Of a stretch of 10,114 bases of DNA, positions 1 to 6,722 are shown in pieces (position 1 is the first letter of the stretch; each line of letters starts with the position of its first letter). This DNA is from Dictyoglomaceae bacterium. Lineage in GTDB: Bacteria > Dictyoglomota > Dictyoglomia > Dictyoglomales > Dictyoglomaceae. A model generated the notes under the pieces. It had not been told where the DNA came from. It saw only the letters and a list, made by a program, of their open reading frames with translations, and ran no database searches. Made by a program: the position numbers and the translations under genes. Location: assembly GCA_026417425.1 (NCBI GenBank), contig JAOADF010000035.1, forward strand, positions 1 to 10,114, written 5' to 3'.

Positions 1-1206
1 ATAATTAAAATGGCTCTTCACAGTTTTTCTACAAATAAATTGAGAACATTCCTTACTACTCTTGGAATCATTATAGGAGTTGCAGCGGTAATTACCCTTA
101 TGTCCCTTGGAGAGGGAACAAAGGTTTCCATTGAGAGACAATTTACATCCTTAGGTTCCAATCTTCTTACAGTAATTCCAAGATTTGGAAGAGGGGTTGG
201 TCTTGTTAGAGGAGCTCCTCGAAGTTCCATTACCAATGATGATTATGAAACTCTTTTAAAGGAACTTGATTCTAATAAGATTATCGCAATTGTTCCTTAT
301 GCTCAAAGAAATGCTCAAGTTAAATATAAAGCGGAGAATACAAATACTCAAATAATAGGAACAACAACTGATTATTTAAAGATTAGGGAAATTAAAGTTG
401 AAAATGGAAGTTTTTTTACTGAGGAGGAATATAAAGGAAAGAAAAGGGTTGCAGTGCTTGGGGCATCGGTTGCAGAAACTTTGTTTGGAAATAATAATCC
501 TATTGGAGAGAGTATAAAAATTTCAGGTATTACCTTTCAAGTAGTTGGTGTACTTGAGCCTCAAGGACAGCTTGGGGGATTTGCTAATCTTGATGATATG
601 ATCTTTATTCCTCTAACCACATTCCAAAGAAAAATTCAAGGAGGAAGATTTTTAAATAATATTTATATATCTGCAGTAAGTCCTGATGTTATGAATGATC
701 TTCAGGTTCAAATAGAAAATATAATAAGAAAAAATCATAAAATAAGTGATCCAGAAAATGATGATTTTGTAGTTCAGAATCAGCTTACAATACTTTCTGC
801 CTTAACCTCTGCATCCCAAACTTTAACCTTTTTCCTTGCTGGAATTGCAGCCATCTCTCTTCTTGTAGGAGGAATTGGAATTATGAATATTATGCTTGTT
901 AATGTGACTGAGAGGATTAGAGAAATTGGTATAAGAAAGGCGGTAGGAGCAAAATCAAGAGATATTCTTCTTCAATTTTTGATGGAAGCTGTAATTGTAT
1001 CAATGGCAGGAGGCATATTTGGAATAATGTTAGGAATAGTTCTTTCTGAAATTATAAAATACTTTTCTGGTCTATCTACCCTAATAACTATATATCCTAT
1101 GGTTCTTGCATTTTTTGTTTCTGCGATGGTGGGGATATTTTTTGGGTATTACCCAGCAAGTAGAGCTTCAAAATTAAATCCTATCGAAGCTCTAAGATAT
1201 GAATAG
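1..1206 (+). CDS. MacB-type ABC transporter permease (5' end cut by window)
   Basis: This is the permease subunit of a MacB/FtsX-fold ABC exporter, which in the known systems works with a separate or fused ATPase and a periplasmic adaptor to move substrates from the periplasm outward or to drive lipoprotein/peptide efflux. The frame is open from base 1 (Ile-Ile-Lys, then Met at base 10), and family members normally have several residues before the MALxS..NKLRTFLT stretch, so the true start probably lies just outside the window. Numbered from the Met at base 10: membrane segment 1 at about 14-34 (TTLGIIIGVAAVI), a MacB periplasmic core domain at about 40-265, then a C-terminal FtsX domain with three membrane segments (about 273-296, 325-348, 361-383). 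The signature VTERIREIGIRKAVGAKSRD lies between segments 2 and 3 and the end is ASxLNPIEALRYE. The whole protein is close to the usual 400 residues. The ATPase gene is expected upstream. Substrate cannot be told. Confidence 0.93.
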   Translation: MIKMALHSFSTNKLRTFLTTLGIIIGVAAVITLMSLGEGTKVSIERQFTSLGSNLLTVIPRFGRGVGLVRGAPRSSITNDDYETLLKELDSNKIIAIVPYAQRNAQVKYKAENTNTQIIGTTTDYLKIREIKVENGSFFTEEEYKGKKRVAVLGASVAETLFGNNNPIGESIKISGITFQVVGVLEPQGQLGGFANLDDMIFIPLTTFQRKIQGGRFLNNIYISAVSPDVMNDLQVQIENIIRKNHKISDPENDDFVVQNQLTILSALTSASQTLTFFLAGIAAISLLVGGIGIMNIMLVNVTERIREIGIRKAVGAKSRDILLQFLMEAVIVSMAGGIFGIMLGIVLSEIIKYFSGLSTLITIYPMVLAFFVSAMVGIFFGYYPASRASKLNPIEALRYE

Positions 1207-1220
1207 AAAGGAGGTAAATC

Positions 1221-1814
1221 ATGAAGTATTTAACTTTATTGTTAGTAATTTTAATTTTATTTTCCATAACCCTCGCTCAACAGCAAGTTCTACCTCAACA
1301 AAGAAGAGTTTTTATGTCCGAAGAGGTTCAATATCTTATAAGATTATTAAGGGATCTTACTCAACTGGATAAGGATAAAAAAACTGTCATTACCAAGGCA
1401 CAAGCTCAAAAATTAATTTCCATACTTCAAGAACTTGGAAAGGTAAATCTTCTTCCTAAAAAGGATGCAGACAAATTCATTGAAAGGATAGAGGGAGTTT
1501 TAACTGATGCGCAGATAACATATCTTGATAAAATGGAAATAGAAAGACAAAAGAGATTACAGGAGATGAGACAAAGAATTCAACAGGGAACTCGGCAAGA
1601 AACTCAACGAGGGCAACAGCCTCCACAAATGCCTTCGCAACAACCACCCCAATGGAGAGGAAGACAGGGACAAGAAATTTCTGAAAAGGAAAGACAACAA
1701 TTCCAAAAATTTATGGAGGCATGGAGCAAAGGTCAGCCTTTAAATCCCTTTTATCATTTAGATATATATAAAAAAATGTTAAATGATCTTATAGAGTCCC
1801 TTAAAAAGAAATAA
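1221..1814 (+). CDS. Secreted Q-rich helical protein with LTxxQ-like motifs
   Basis: A 197-residue protein of no firmly known function. An N-terminal signal peptide is visible (Lys at 3, hydrophobic 4-18, likely cleavage near Ala19), so it should be periplasmic or envelope-bound. The body is predicted helical. Two motifs resemble the LTxxQ repeats of the Spy/CpxP family: ITKAQ at about 57-61 and LTDAQ at 94-98. A Gln/Pro/Arg-rich low-complexity linker spans about 110-162, followed by a short C-terminal helix (about 155-197) containing NPFYHLD. The ATG follows a strong Shine-Dalgarno (AAAGGAGGT, 1207-1215) and sits only 14 nt after the permease stop, so co-transcription is very likely. Position next to an efflux permease suggests a periplasmic accessory or sensor; this is inference. 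The similarity to Spy rests on short motifs, so the family call is tentative. Confidence 0.8.
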   Translation: MKYLTLLLVILILFSITLAQQQVLPQQRRVFMSEEVQYLIRLLRDLTQLDKDKKTVITKAQAQKLISILQELGKVNLLPKKDADKFIERIEGVLTDAQITYLDKMEIERQKRLQEMRQRIQQGTRQETQRGQQPPQMPSQQPPQWRGRQGQEISEKERQQFQKFMEAWSKGQPLNPFYHLDIYKKMLNDLIESLKKK

Positions 1815-1880
1815 TTCTGGAATAAAATTATAAATTAGTAGTCTATTAAAATAGAAGGTTTTGATAGGAGGAGAAAAGAA

Positions 1881-2555
1881 ATGAGGAAGGTAAAAATTTT
1901 ATTAAGCTTTATATTAGCATTTTTATTGTTATTTTCTTTTACTTATGCTTTTTCAAGGGATAAATTTCAAGACAGATTAAGGGTCAGAGTTCTTAGACCC
2001 TTTGTTCCTGAGAAATCTTTTACTACAAAGCCCACAATAAAATTACCTTTCTACTTTTCTGATGAACTTAGAAAACTAATAGCGGAAAGGAATAAATTGT
2101 GGTTTGAATTAAGAGAACTTCTAAGGGATAAACAATTAAACTTGAGCAAAATAGAGGAAAAAGCAAAGGAACTTCAAAGATTAGAGGAAGAAATTTCTAA
2201 AAAAATTCAAGCAAGTTTTTTGGGAAGCCTATCGAAGAATCTCAATTTAACAAAGGACCAAGAAAGTAGTGTTAAAAAAATTATTGAGAGTTATAATGAT
2301 AAGTTAGAGGCTTTAAGAAAGGATTTAAAGGGAAAAAATATTGAATTAAAAACCATTGATCCAAAGGATAAAGAGAAGATATCAGCAAAGAAAAAGGAGA
2401 TAAGGGAAATTTTGAGTAAATTAAGTGATACAAGAAAACAGTTAGTAGAAGAAATTAAAAAGATTTTAACTGAGGAGCAGAGGAAGAAATTAGATAAATA
2501 TTTTAAACTTATTTATCCTTATGAATTTAGATTCTATCCCTGGAGAAAATTATGA
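1881..2555 (+). CDS. Periplasmic Spy/CpxP-like LTxxQ protein
   Basis: A 224-residue exported, strongly helical and highly charged protein. The signal peptide is clear: Arg2-Lys3, hydrophobic core 6-20, probable cleavage after Thr-Tyr-Ala (23). Long amphipathic helices at about 60-115 and 125-205 look coiled-coil-like. LTKDQ (123-127) and LTEEQ (196-200, followed by RKKLDKYF) match the LTxxQ motif of the Spy/CpxP/ZraP group, which act as periplasmic chaperones or stress sensors. The spacing is wider than in Spy, so it is a relative rather than an orthologue. Shine-Dalgarno AGGAGG at 1866-1871 sits 9 nt before the ATG. The 66-nt gap before the gene is AT-rich and could hold a promoter, but I see no convincing -35/-10 pair. 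The stop codon overlaps the ATG of the sigma factor gene (ATGA at 2552-2555), so the two are translationally linked, which hints that this protein reports to the sigma system. Confidence 0.82.
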   Translation: MRKVKILLSFILAFLLLFSFTYAFSRDKFQDRLRVRVLRPFVPEKSFTTKPTIKLPFYFSDELRKLIAERNKLWFELRELLRDKQLNLSKIEEKAKELQRLEEEISKKIQASFLGSLSKNLNLTKDQESSVKKIIESYNDKLEALRKDLKGKNIELKTIDPKDKEKISAKKKEIREILSKLSDTRKQLVEEIKKILTEEQRKKLDKYFKLIYPYEFRFYPWRKL

Positions 2556-3208
2556 ATAGAGAGATAGAAAAAAGTTTGGAACTTAATAATATTTCCTCCC
2601 AGCTCGATTCTCCTTTAGGCTGGGAGGAAAAGACTAATTTATCAGATAAAGCATTAATATCTTTAATTAAGTCAGGAGATAGAGAAGCTTTTAATATTTT
2701 AGTCAAAAGATATGAAAAAAAAGTTTTAAATATTTTATATTTACAATTAGGTCCCATCAATGAGTTAGAGGACTTAGCTCAAGAAGTATTTATAAAGATA
2801 TTTAAGAATATTAATAAATTCAGAGGGGAAGCTCAATTTTCTACATGGCTTTATAGAATTGTTTTAAACCTTAGTTATGATTATAAACGAAAAAATAAAA
2901 ATATTTTTTCCTTAGATGATAATATTGATTATGAGAGTGAAGAAACCTTTGAAGATATCATTCCCACTACAGAGGAAGATCCTGAAAAAGTTTTAGAAAA
3001 ATTGGAAATACAAAGAAAAATAAGAGAAGCTATAAAAAGTCTATCAAAGGATTATCAAGAGGTATTGATTTTGAGAGAATTTGAAGGATTATCCTATGAT
3101 GAAATAGCAAGGATTTTAAACTGTCCCATAGGAACAGTAGAGTCCCGATTATTTAGAGCAAGAGAAGAACTAAAGAAAATACTAATTAAGGAGTGGAAAG
3201 AATCATGA
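2552..3208 (+). CDS. ECF (sigma-70 family, group 4) RNA polymerase sigma factor
   Basis: An extracytoplasmic-function sigma factor that would direct RNA polymerase to envelope-stress promoters. Sigma region 2 is at about 42-112: SGDREAFNILVKRYE, then EDLAQEVFIKIFKN (region 2.2) and FSTWLYRIVLNLSYDYKRK (2.3-2.4). A variable acidic linker spans about 120-152. Region 4 is at about 155-212, with LREFEGLSYDEIARILNC and GTVESRLFRAREELK forming the helix-turn-helix that reads the -35 element. There is no region 3, as expected for this group. The ATG is preceded by GGAG at 2542-2545 and overlaps the previous stop by 4 nt. The first 30 residues are an unusual extension before region 2; this stretch of DNA contains a perfect inverted repeat (2592-2630). 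The stop overlaps the start of the anti-sigma gene, the standard arrangement for balanced synthesis of the pair. Confidence 0.95.
   Translation: MNREIEKSLELNNISSQLDSPLGWEEKTNLSDKALISLIKSGDREAFNILVKRYEKKVLNILYLQLGPINELEDLAQEVFIKIFKNINKFRGEAQFSTWLYRIVLNLSYDYKRKNKNIFSLDDNIDYESEETFEDIIPTTEEDPEKVLEKLEIQRKIREAIKSLSKDYQEVLILREFEGLSYDEIARILNCPIGTVESRLFRAREELKKILIKEWKES
2592..2630 (+). repeat. Perfect 12-bp inverted repeat inside the start of the sigma gene
   Basis: TTTCCTCCCAGC (2592-2603) and GCTGGGAGGAAA (2619-2630) are exact reverse complements separated by 15 nt, beginning 40 nt after the sigma-factor ATG. The left arm resembles an anti-Shine-Dalgarno and the right arm a Shine-Dalgarno, but no ATG, GTG or TTG in frame follows the right arm. 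There is no T-run after it, so it is not an intrinsic terminator. In mRNA it would form a very stable hairpin in the early coding region. Confidence 0.85.
3188..3193 (+). promoter_or_regulatory. Shine-Dalgarno that fixes the anti-sigma start at 3205
   Basis: AAGGAG lies 11 nt before the ATG at 3205. A GTG at 3193 is in the same frame but overlaps this ribosome site, so it cannot use it. Confidence 0.7.
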
Positions 3209-3633
3209 GATGTAGAGAAGCGAAGAGATTAATTTCTTTATATATTGATGGGGAAATATCTTTTGAAAAGAGAATTGAGCTCGAAAGACATATAAATAAT
3301 TGTTTTTCTTGTAAAAAGAGTTTAGAAGATTTAAGATTTATAATTAAAGAAGTTCATAATCTTCCCCAATTAGAGCCTTCTATTAATTTTGCGGATAATC
3401 TTTGGTACAGATATCAGGAAGAAAAAATGACCCAAAAAAATTTCAAAAGATTATTTTTCATTTTGGGATTGACTTTTACCTTAATATTTATTTTCTTTTT
3501 ATCCCAAAAAATTTGGACTTATAAATCAGAACCCCAAGAATTACAAACTCTATATGAACTTCATAGTAAATGGAAAAAATCCTTTATTTTTGAAGATCAC
3601 TTTGTGGATTTTGTTTTATACCAAAACAGATAG
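3205..3633 (+). CDS. Membrane-anchored zinc-finger anti-sigma factor (ZAS/zf-HC2), RseA-like
   Basis: A 142-residue protein predicted to hold the neighbouring sigma factor inactive at the inner membrane. The cytoplasmic part (1-80) has the zinc anti-sigma signature: Cys3 followed by His29-x3-Cys33-x2-Cys36 (HINNCFSC), preceded by the helix REAKRLISLYIDGEI. One membrane helix spans about 83-104. Only about 38 residues remain outside, ending FEDHFVDFVLYQNR, a very short sensor domain compared with E. coli RseA. The ATG at 3205 overlaps the sigma stop (ATGA) and has a good ribosome site; I prefer it to the in-frame GTG at 3193. The RseB-like gene follows after 5 nt. In the known RseA system the protein is cut by DegS and RseP-type proteases; neither gene is in this window. 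Family assignment is firm, the RseA parallel is inference from layout. Confidence 0.9.
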   Translation: MRCREAKRLISLYIDGEISFEKRIELERHINNCFSCKKSLEDLRFIIKEVHNLPQLEPSINFADNLWYRYQEEKMTQKNFKRLFFILGLTFTLIFIFFLSQKIWTYKSEPQELQTLYELHSKWKKSFIFEDHFVDFVLYQNR

Positions 3634-3638
3634 CAAGA

Positions 3639-4610
3639 ATGAATAAACTTGTTTTTTTTATTTTAATTATTTCTCTATCTCTTACTCTTTCTACCTTTGA
3701 TATTCTTCAGGAAGCATTAGAAAAAGATGGCAAAATCCCTCTTCAAGGAACAGAAGTAAGTATTTTTTATGATGAGAATGATATACCTAAAATCTCCATC
3801 TCAAGAGTAATATTTGGAGGAAATTATAAATTGAGAAAAGAATATTTGGCTCCTTCCTTTTTTCTTGGAAGAATAATTATTGATGATGGGATTAAAAAAT
3901 TTGAATATATTCCTAATTTTAAAAGATTATTAATTTCCTCTACGGGTTTTATAAATAATTCTCAAGAGATTAAAAAAAGAATAGAACTTATTAAAAGGAA
4001 TTATAAGATTATAAATATAGGAGTAGAAACTATAGCGGATAGAAGATCTCTAGTTATTCTATTAGTTTCAAAATATACTAATTTACCTGTACTCAAATTG
4101 TGGATTGATATGGAAACTTATTTTATATTAAGAAAGGATAAATATAATAGTGATGGAAGACTAATTTCTAGAACCTTCTATAGTGAAATAAAATATGGAG
4201 AATCTTATTTTCCCAGCTCTCTTTTTAAACCTGATCCTCTATGGAAACCTGAGAATATAATAAATGAACCTACATTTAAGGAAATTGATATTAAGAATTT
4301 AAAGGAGATATCTTTAGAACTTCCCTTAGGATATAGTTTAGAGAAATTATTTTTTATCTCTCAAGGAGAGGATACAGTTCTCTATTATTATAGATATACC
4401 GATGGTTTAAATACTTTATCTTTTTTCAAATCAAATATTTCTATAAAAAAGTTTAAAGATCCTAAAATAATAGGTGGCTTTAAGGGAATTTTTGAAGAAT
4501 CTCTTCTTTGGAGATCTTTTATGTGGCAAGATGAAATCTGGACTTATTTTTTAATAGGAGATATTCCCTATGATAAAATTGAGATTTTTCTAAGGAAATT
4601 GTTCCCTTAA
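3639..4610 (+). CDS. Periplasmic RseB/MucB-like regulator of the anti-sigma factor
   Basis: A 323-residue exported protein, about the length of RseB (roughly 320). The signal peptide covers residues 1-19 (Lys3, hydrophobic 4-17). The N-terminal half (about 20-200) has the LolA/RseB-like alternating strand pattern, including RIIIDDGIKKFEYIPN (about 78-93) and a strand-turn-strand at LKLWIDMETYFILRKDKYNSDG (about 152-173), much like the lipoprotein-binding domain of RseB. The C-terminal part has RYTDGLNTLSFF (252-263) and YFLIGDIPYDKI (303-314), which match in order the 'SDGLxxxSxF ... GDLP' pattern of the RseB C-terminal domain that contacts RseA. In E. coli RseB shields RseA from proteolysis and senses mislocalised lipoproteins or LPS; the same role is inferred here. 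The ATG has only a weak ribosome site, so translation probably depends on coupling with the anti-sigma gene 5 nt upstream. The last 92 bp overlap the glycosylase gene on the other strand. Confidence 0.75.
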   Translation: MNKLVFFILIISLSLTLSTFDILQEALEKDGKIPLQGTEVSIFYDENDIPKISISRVIFGGNYKLRKEYLAPSFFLGRIIIDDGIKKFEYIPNFKRLLISSTGFINNSQEIKKRIELIKRNYKIINIGVETIADRRSLVILLVSKYTNLPVLKLWIDMETYFILRKDKYNSDGRLISRTFYSEIKYGESYFPSSLFKPDPLWKPENIINEPTFKEIDIKNLKEISLELPLGYSLEKLFFISQGEDTVLYYYRYTDGLNTLSFFKSNISIKKFKDPKIIGGFKGIFEESLLWRSFMWQDEIWTYFLIGDIPYDKIEIFLRKLFP

Positions 4611-5223
4611 TAAAACATCCTCCTTTACATCTTCTACAGCAAGTTTTTCCATGAACTACGATAAGGGCATGATATTCATTAAATAATTGATATATAGGAA
4701 AAAGAGAACTTTGAAATAAATTTTGCCATTCATAATAATTTAATGAGGAATCACCAATACCAAGACAGGAGAAAAGTTTTCTTGTGTATTTATCAATAAC
4801 AAAAACAGGTCTGCTAAAGGCATAAAGAAGTATGGAATCCACAGTTTCCTCCCCCAGTCCAGGAATAGATAATATTTTTTTTCTTAATAAATAAGTAGGT
4901 TCTCTTGCCATCTTACTAAGTTTATCGTCATAATTTTTAAAAAGAAAATCTAAAAAATTCTTAATTCTTCTTGCCTTTATCTTATAAAAACCACAAGGTC
5001 TTATTAAATCTTCTAATTTTTCAAGGGAAATGTAATACAATTTGTCAGGATCAAGGAGTTTTTTATTTTTAAGATTGATTATTGCTTTTTCCACATTATT
5101 CCAGTTGGTAGCTTGAGTTAAAATGGCACCTATAATTACTTCAAAGGGTGAATCTGCAGGCCACCAATACTGAGGTCCATATTTGTCAAATAATACTTTA
5201 AAAATATTTTCTATAATGTTCAA
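4519..5223 (-). CDS. HhH-GPD DNA glycosylase, MagIII / endonuclease III-related
   Basis: A 234-residue base-excision-repair glycosylase. WWPADSPFEVIIGAILTQAT (20-39), RPCGFYKIKARRI (75-87), the helix-hairpin-helix SIPGLGEETVDSILLY (119-134) and VIDKYTRKL (142-150) follow the layout of MagIII-type 3-methyladenine glycosylases. Asp144 is the catalytic aspartate of the GPD motif. The lysine that makes endonuclease III a lyase is replaced by glutamate (EE, 125-126), so a glycosylase without strong AP-lyase activity is expected. The C-terminus carries Cys195, Cys196, Cys199 and Cys203, which may bind an iron-sulfur cluster, but the spacing is not the classic C-x6-C-x2-C-x5-C. The start is TTG at 5223, overlapping the purH stop (TTGA); no ATG lies near the conserved N-terminus. 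About 30 residues after the cysteines extend into the convergent RseB-like gene. Substrate is inferred, not certain. Confidence 0.88.
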   Translation of the reverse strand: MNIIENIFKVLFDKYGPQYWWPADSPFEVIIGAILTQATNWNNVEKAIINLKNKKLLDPDKLYYISLEKLEDLIRPCGFYKIKARRIKNFLDFLFKNYDDKLSKMAREPTYLLRKKILSIPGLGEETVDSILLYAFSRPVFVIDKYTRKLFSCLGIGDSSLNYYEWQNLFQSSLFPIYQLFNEYHALIVVHGKTCCRRCKGGCFIKGTISLEKSQFYHREYLLLKNKSRFHLAT

Positions 5224-6719
5224 TGCCTAAAATGTCTCAGATTTATCATTACTAAGATAATTCCTAATTCTTCTGCTTTTTTAATAACTTCCTCATCTCT
5301 TATGGAACCAGAAGGTTGAATAATTGCTCTAATTCCATATTTTCCTGCTAATTCTATGGAATCAGGAAAGGGAAAGAAGGCATCTGAGGCAAGGTAGGCA
5401 TCTTTTGCTTTTTCCCCCGCCTTTTCTAATGCAATTTTTACAGAGTCAACTCGATTCATCTGTCCCGCTCCAATACCAAGGGTTGTCTTATTCTTACTTA
5501 CCACAATGGCATTGGATTTCGTATGTTTTACTACTTTTAATGCAAAAATAAGCTCTTCTAAATCTTTTTCATTAGTTTTTTTTGAAGTTTTAACTTCAAA
5601 CTCATTAATGAGAAAATCATTGAAATCTTGAATTAAAAATCCTGTTTTAAGAGATCTTATCTCCCATGGATTTTTATTGTATTGATCTTCTTTGTATATA
5701 AGCACCCTTAGATTCTTTTTCTTTTCAAATATTTTTCTTGCGGATTCAGTAATATCCTTTGCAATAATAACTTCAAAAAAGTATTTACTCATTTCTCTTG
5801 CACAATCCTCATCAATGGTAAAATTACAAGCAACAATTCCTCCATATGCGGATATGGGATCTGATTCGTAGGCTTTTCTAAAAGCAGATAATAAAGAGGA
5901 AGATTCCGCAACTCCACATGGATTGTTATGTTTTATAATCACACAAGCAGGCTCTGAAAATTCTGTTATTAAATTCCATGCGGAATCTAAATCTAAGAGA
6001 TTATTATAGGAAAGCTCCTTTCCTTGTAGTTTTTCCCAAGGTATTTTTTGGTAAGGAAGGAGATAATAACCTGCCTTTTGATGAGGATTTTCTCCATACC
6101 TTAATTCTAATTCTTTTCTTAAAGAAAGGTTTAGGATGGAAGAGATATTTTTTGAAAGAAAGTTAGATATAATTTGATCATAATAGCTTGTATATGAAAA
6201 GGTTTTAATTGCCATTTTTTTTCTGAAATTTTCATCTACTTGATTGCTATTAAGTTTTTCTATTACTTCTTGATAATCTTCAGGAGAAGAAACTACTAAT
6301 ACATAGGGATAATTTTTTGCACCTGCTCTTAAAAGACTAACACCTCCAATATCAATATTTTCTAAAATTTCTTCCATAGTAACATCTTCCTTTTTTATTA
6401 CTTCAGAAAAGGGATATAAATTACAGACTACAATGTCGATTAAAGGAATATTATTTATATTGAGTTCCTCTAAATCTTCTTTTTTATTTCTTCTTGCTAA
6501 AATTCCTGCAAAAATCTTAGGATGTAATGTTTTTACTCTTCCCCCAATTAGTTCTGAAAAACCAGTAATTTCAGAAATCTCATGAACAGGGATATTTTCT
6601 TTTAATATTTCCTTTGCAGTGGAAGAGGTTGCTATAATTTCATATCCTAATTTATATAATTCTTTCGCAAAATTTCTAATTCCTTCTTTATTATATACAC
6701 TAATTAAAGCCCAAGGCAT
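5220..6719 (-). CDS. purH: Bifunctional AICAR formyltransferase / IMP cyclohydrolase
   Basis: PurH performs the last two steps of de novo purine synthesis: 10-formyl-THF formylates AICAR, then FAICAR closes to IMP. At 499 residues it is near the short end of the family. The N-terminal cyclohydrolase (MGS-like fold, about 1-195) shows ALISVYNKEGI (4-14), ITGFSELIGGRVKTLHPKI (51-69) and NLYPFSEV with NIDIGGVSLLRAGAKN. The transformylase domain has LRYGENPHQKA (206-216), the catalytic KHNNPCGVA (263-271, Lys263/His264), GIGAGQMNRVDS (415-426), SDAFFPFPDS (445-454), QPSGSIRDEEV (468-478) and the terminal RHFRH. The usual STGGT nucleotide-binding loop reads ATSST here (30-34), a departure that other thermophile PurH proteins partly share. 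The ATG lies 3 nt after the stop of the upstream DUF151 gene, with no strong ribosome site, so coupled translation is likely. No other pur genes are in the window. Confidence 0.98.
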   Translation of the reverse strand: MPWALISVYNKEGIRNFAKELYKLGYEIIATSSTAKEILKENIPVHEISEITGFSELIGGRVKTLHPKIFAGILARRNKKEDLEELNINNIPLIDIVVCNLYPFSEVIKKEDVTMEEILENIDIGGVSLLRAGAKNYPYVLVVSSPEDYQEVIEKLNSNQVDENFRKKMAIKTFSYTSYYDQIISNFLSKNISSILNLSLRKELELRYGENPHQKAGYYLLPYQKIPWEKLQGKELSYNNLLDLDSAWNLITEFSEPACVIIKHNNPCGVAESSSLLSAFRKAYESDPISAYGGIVACNFTIDEDCAREMSKYFFEVIIAKDITESARKIFEKKKNLRVLIYKEDQYNKNPWEIRSLKTGFLIQDFNDFLINEFEVKTSKKTNEKDLEELIFALKVVKHTKSNAIVVSKNKTTLGIGAGQMNRVDSVKIALEKAGEKAKDAYLASDAFFPFPDSIELAGKYGIRAIIQPSGSIRDEEVIKKAEELGIILVMINLRHFRH

Positions 6720-6722
6720 AAC

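Noticed and set aside
18..236. Open frames on the strand opposite real genes (also near 2527-2760, 5978-6166, 7522-7752, 8284-8562, 9224-9592)
   Set aside because: They lie inside well-supported genes, have no family motifs and lack convincing ribosome sites.
1842..1853. Small palindrome CTATTAAAATAG before the second LTxxQ gene, as operator or terminator
   Set aside because: Only five A/T-rich pairs with a 2-nt loop, expected by chance in such AT-rich DNA.
3193..3204. In-frame GTG start giving the anti-sigma factor four extra residues
   Set aside because: It overlaps the only ribosome site (3188-3193); ATG at 3205 has proper spacing and the stop-start overlap.
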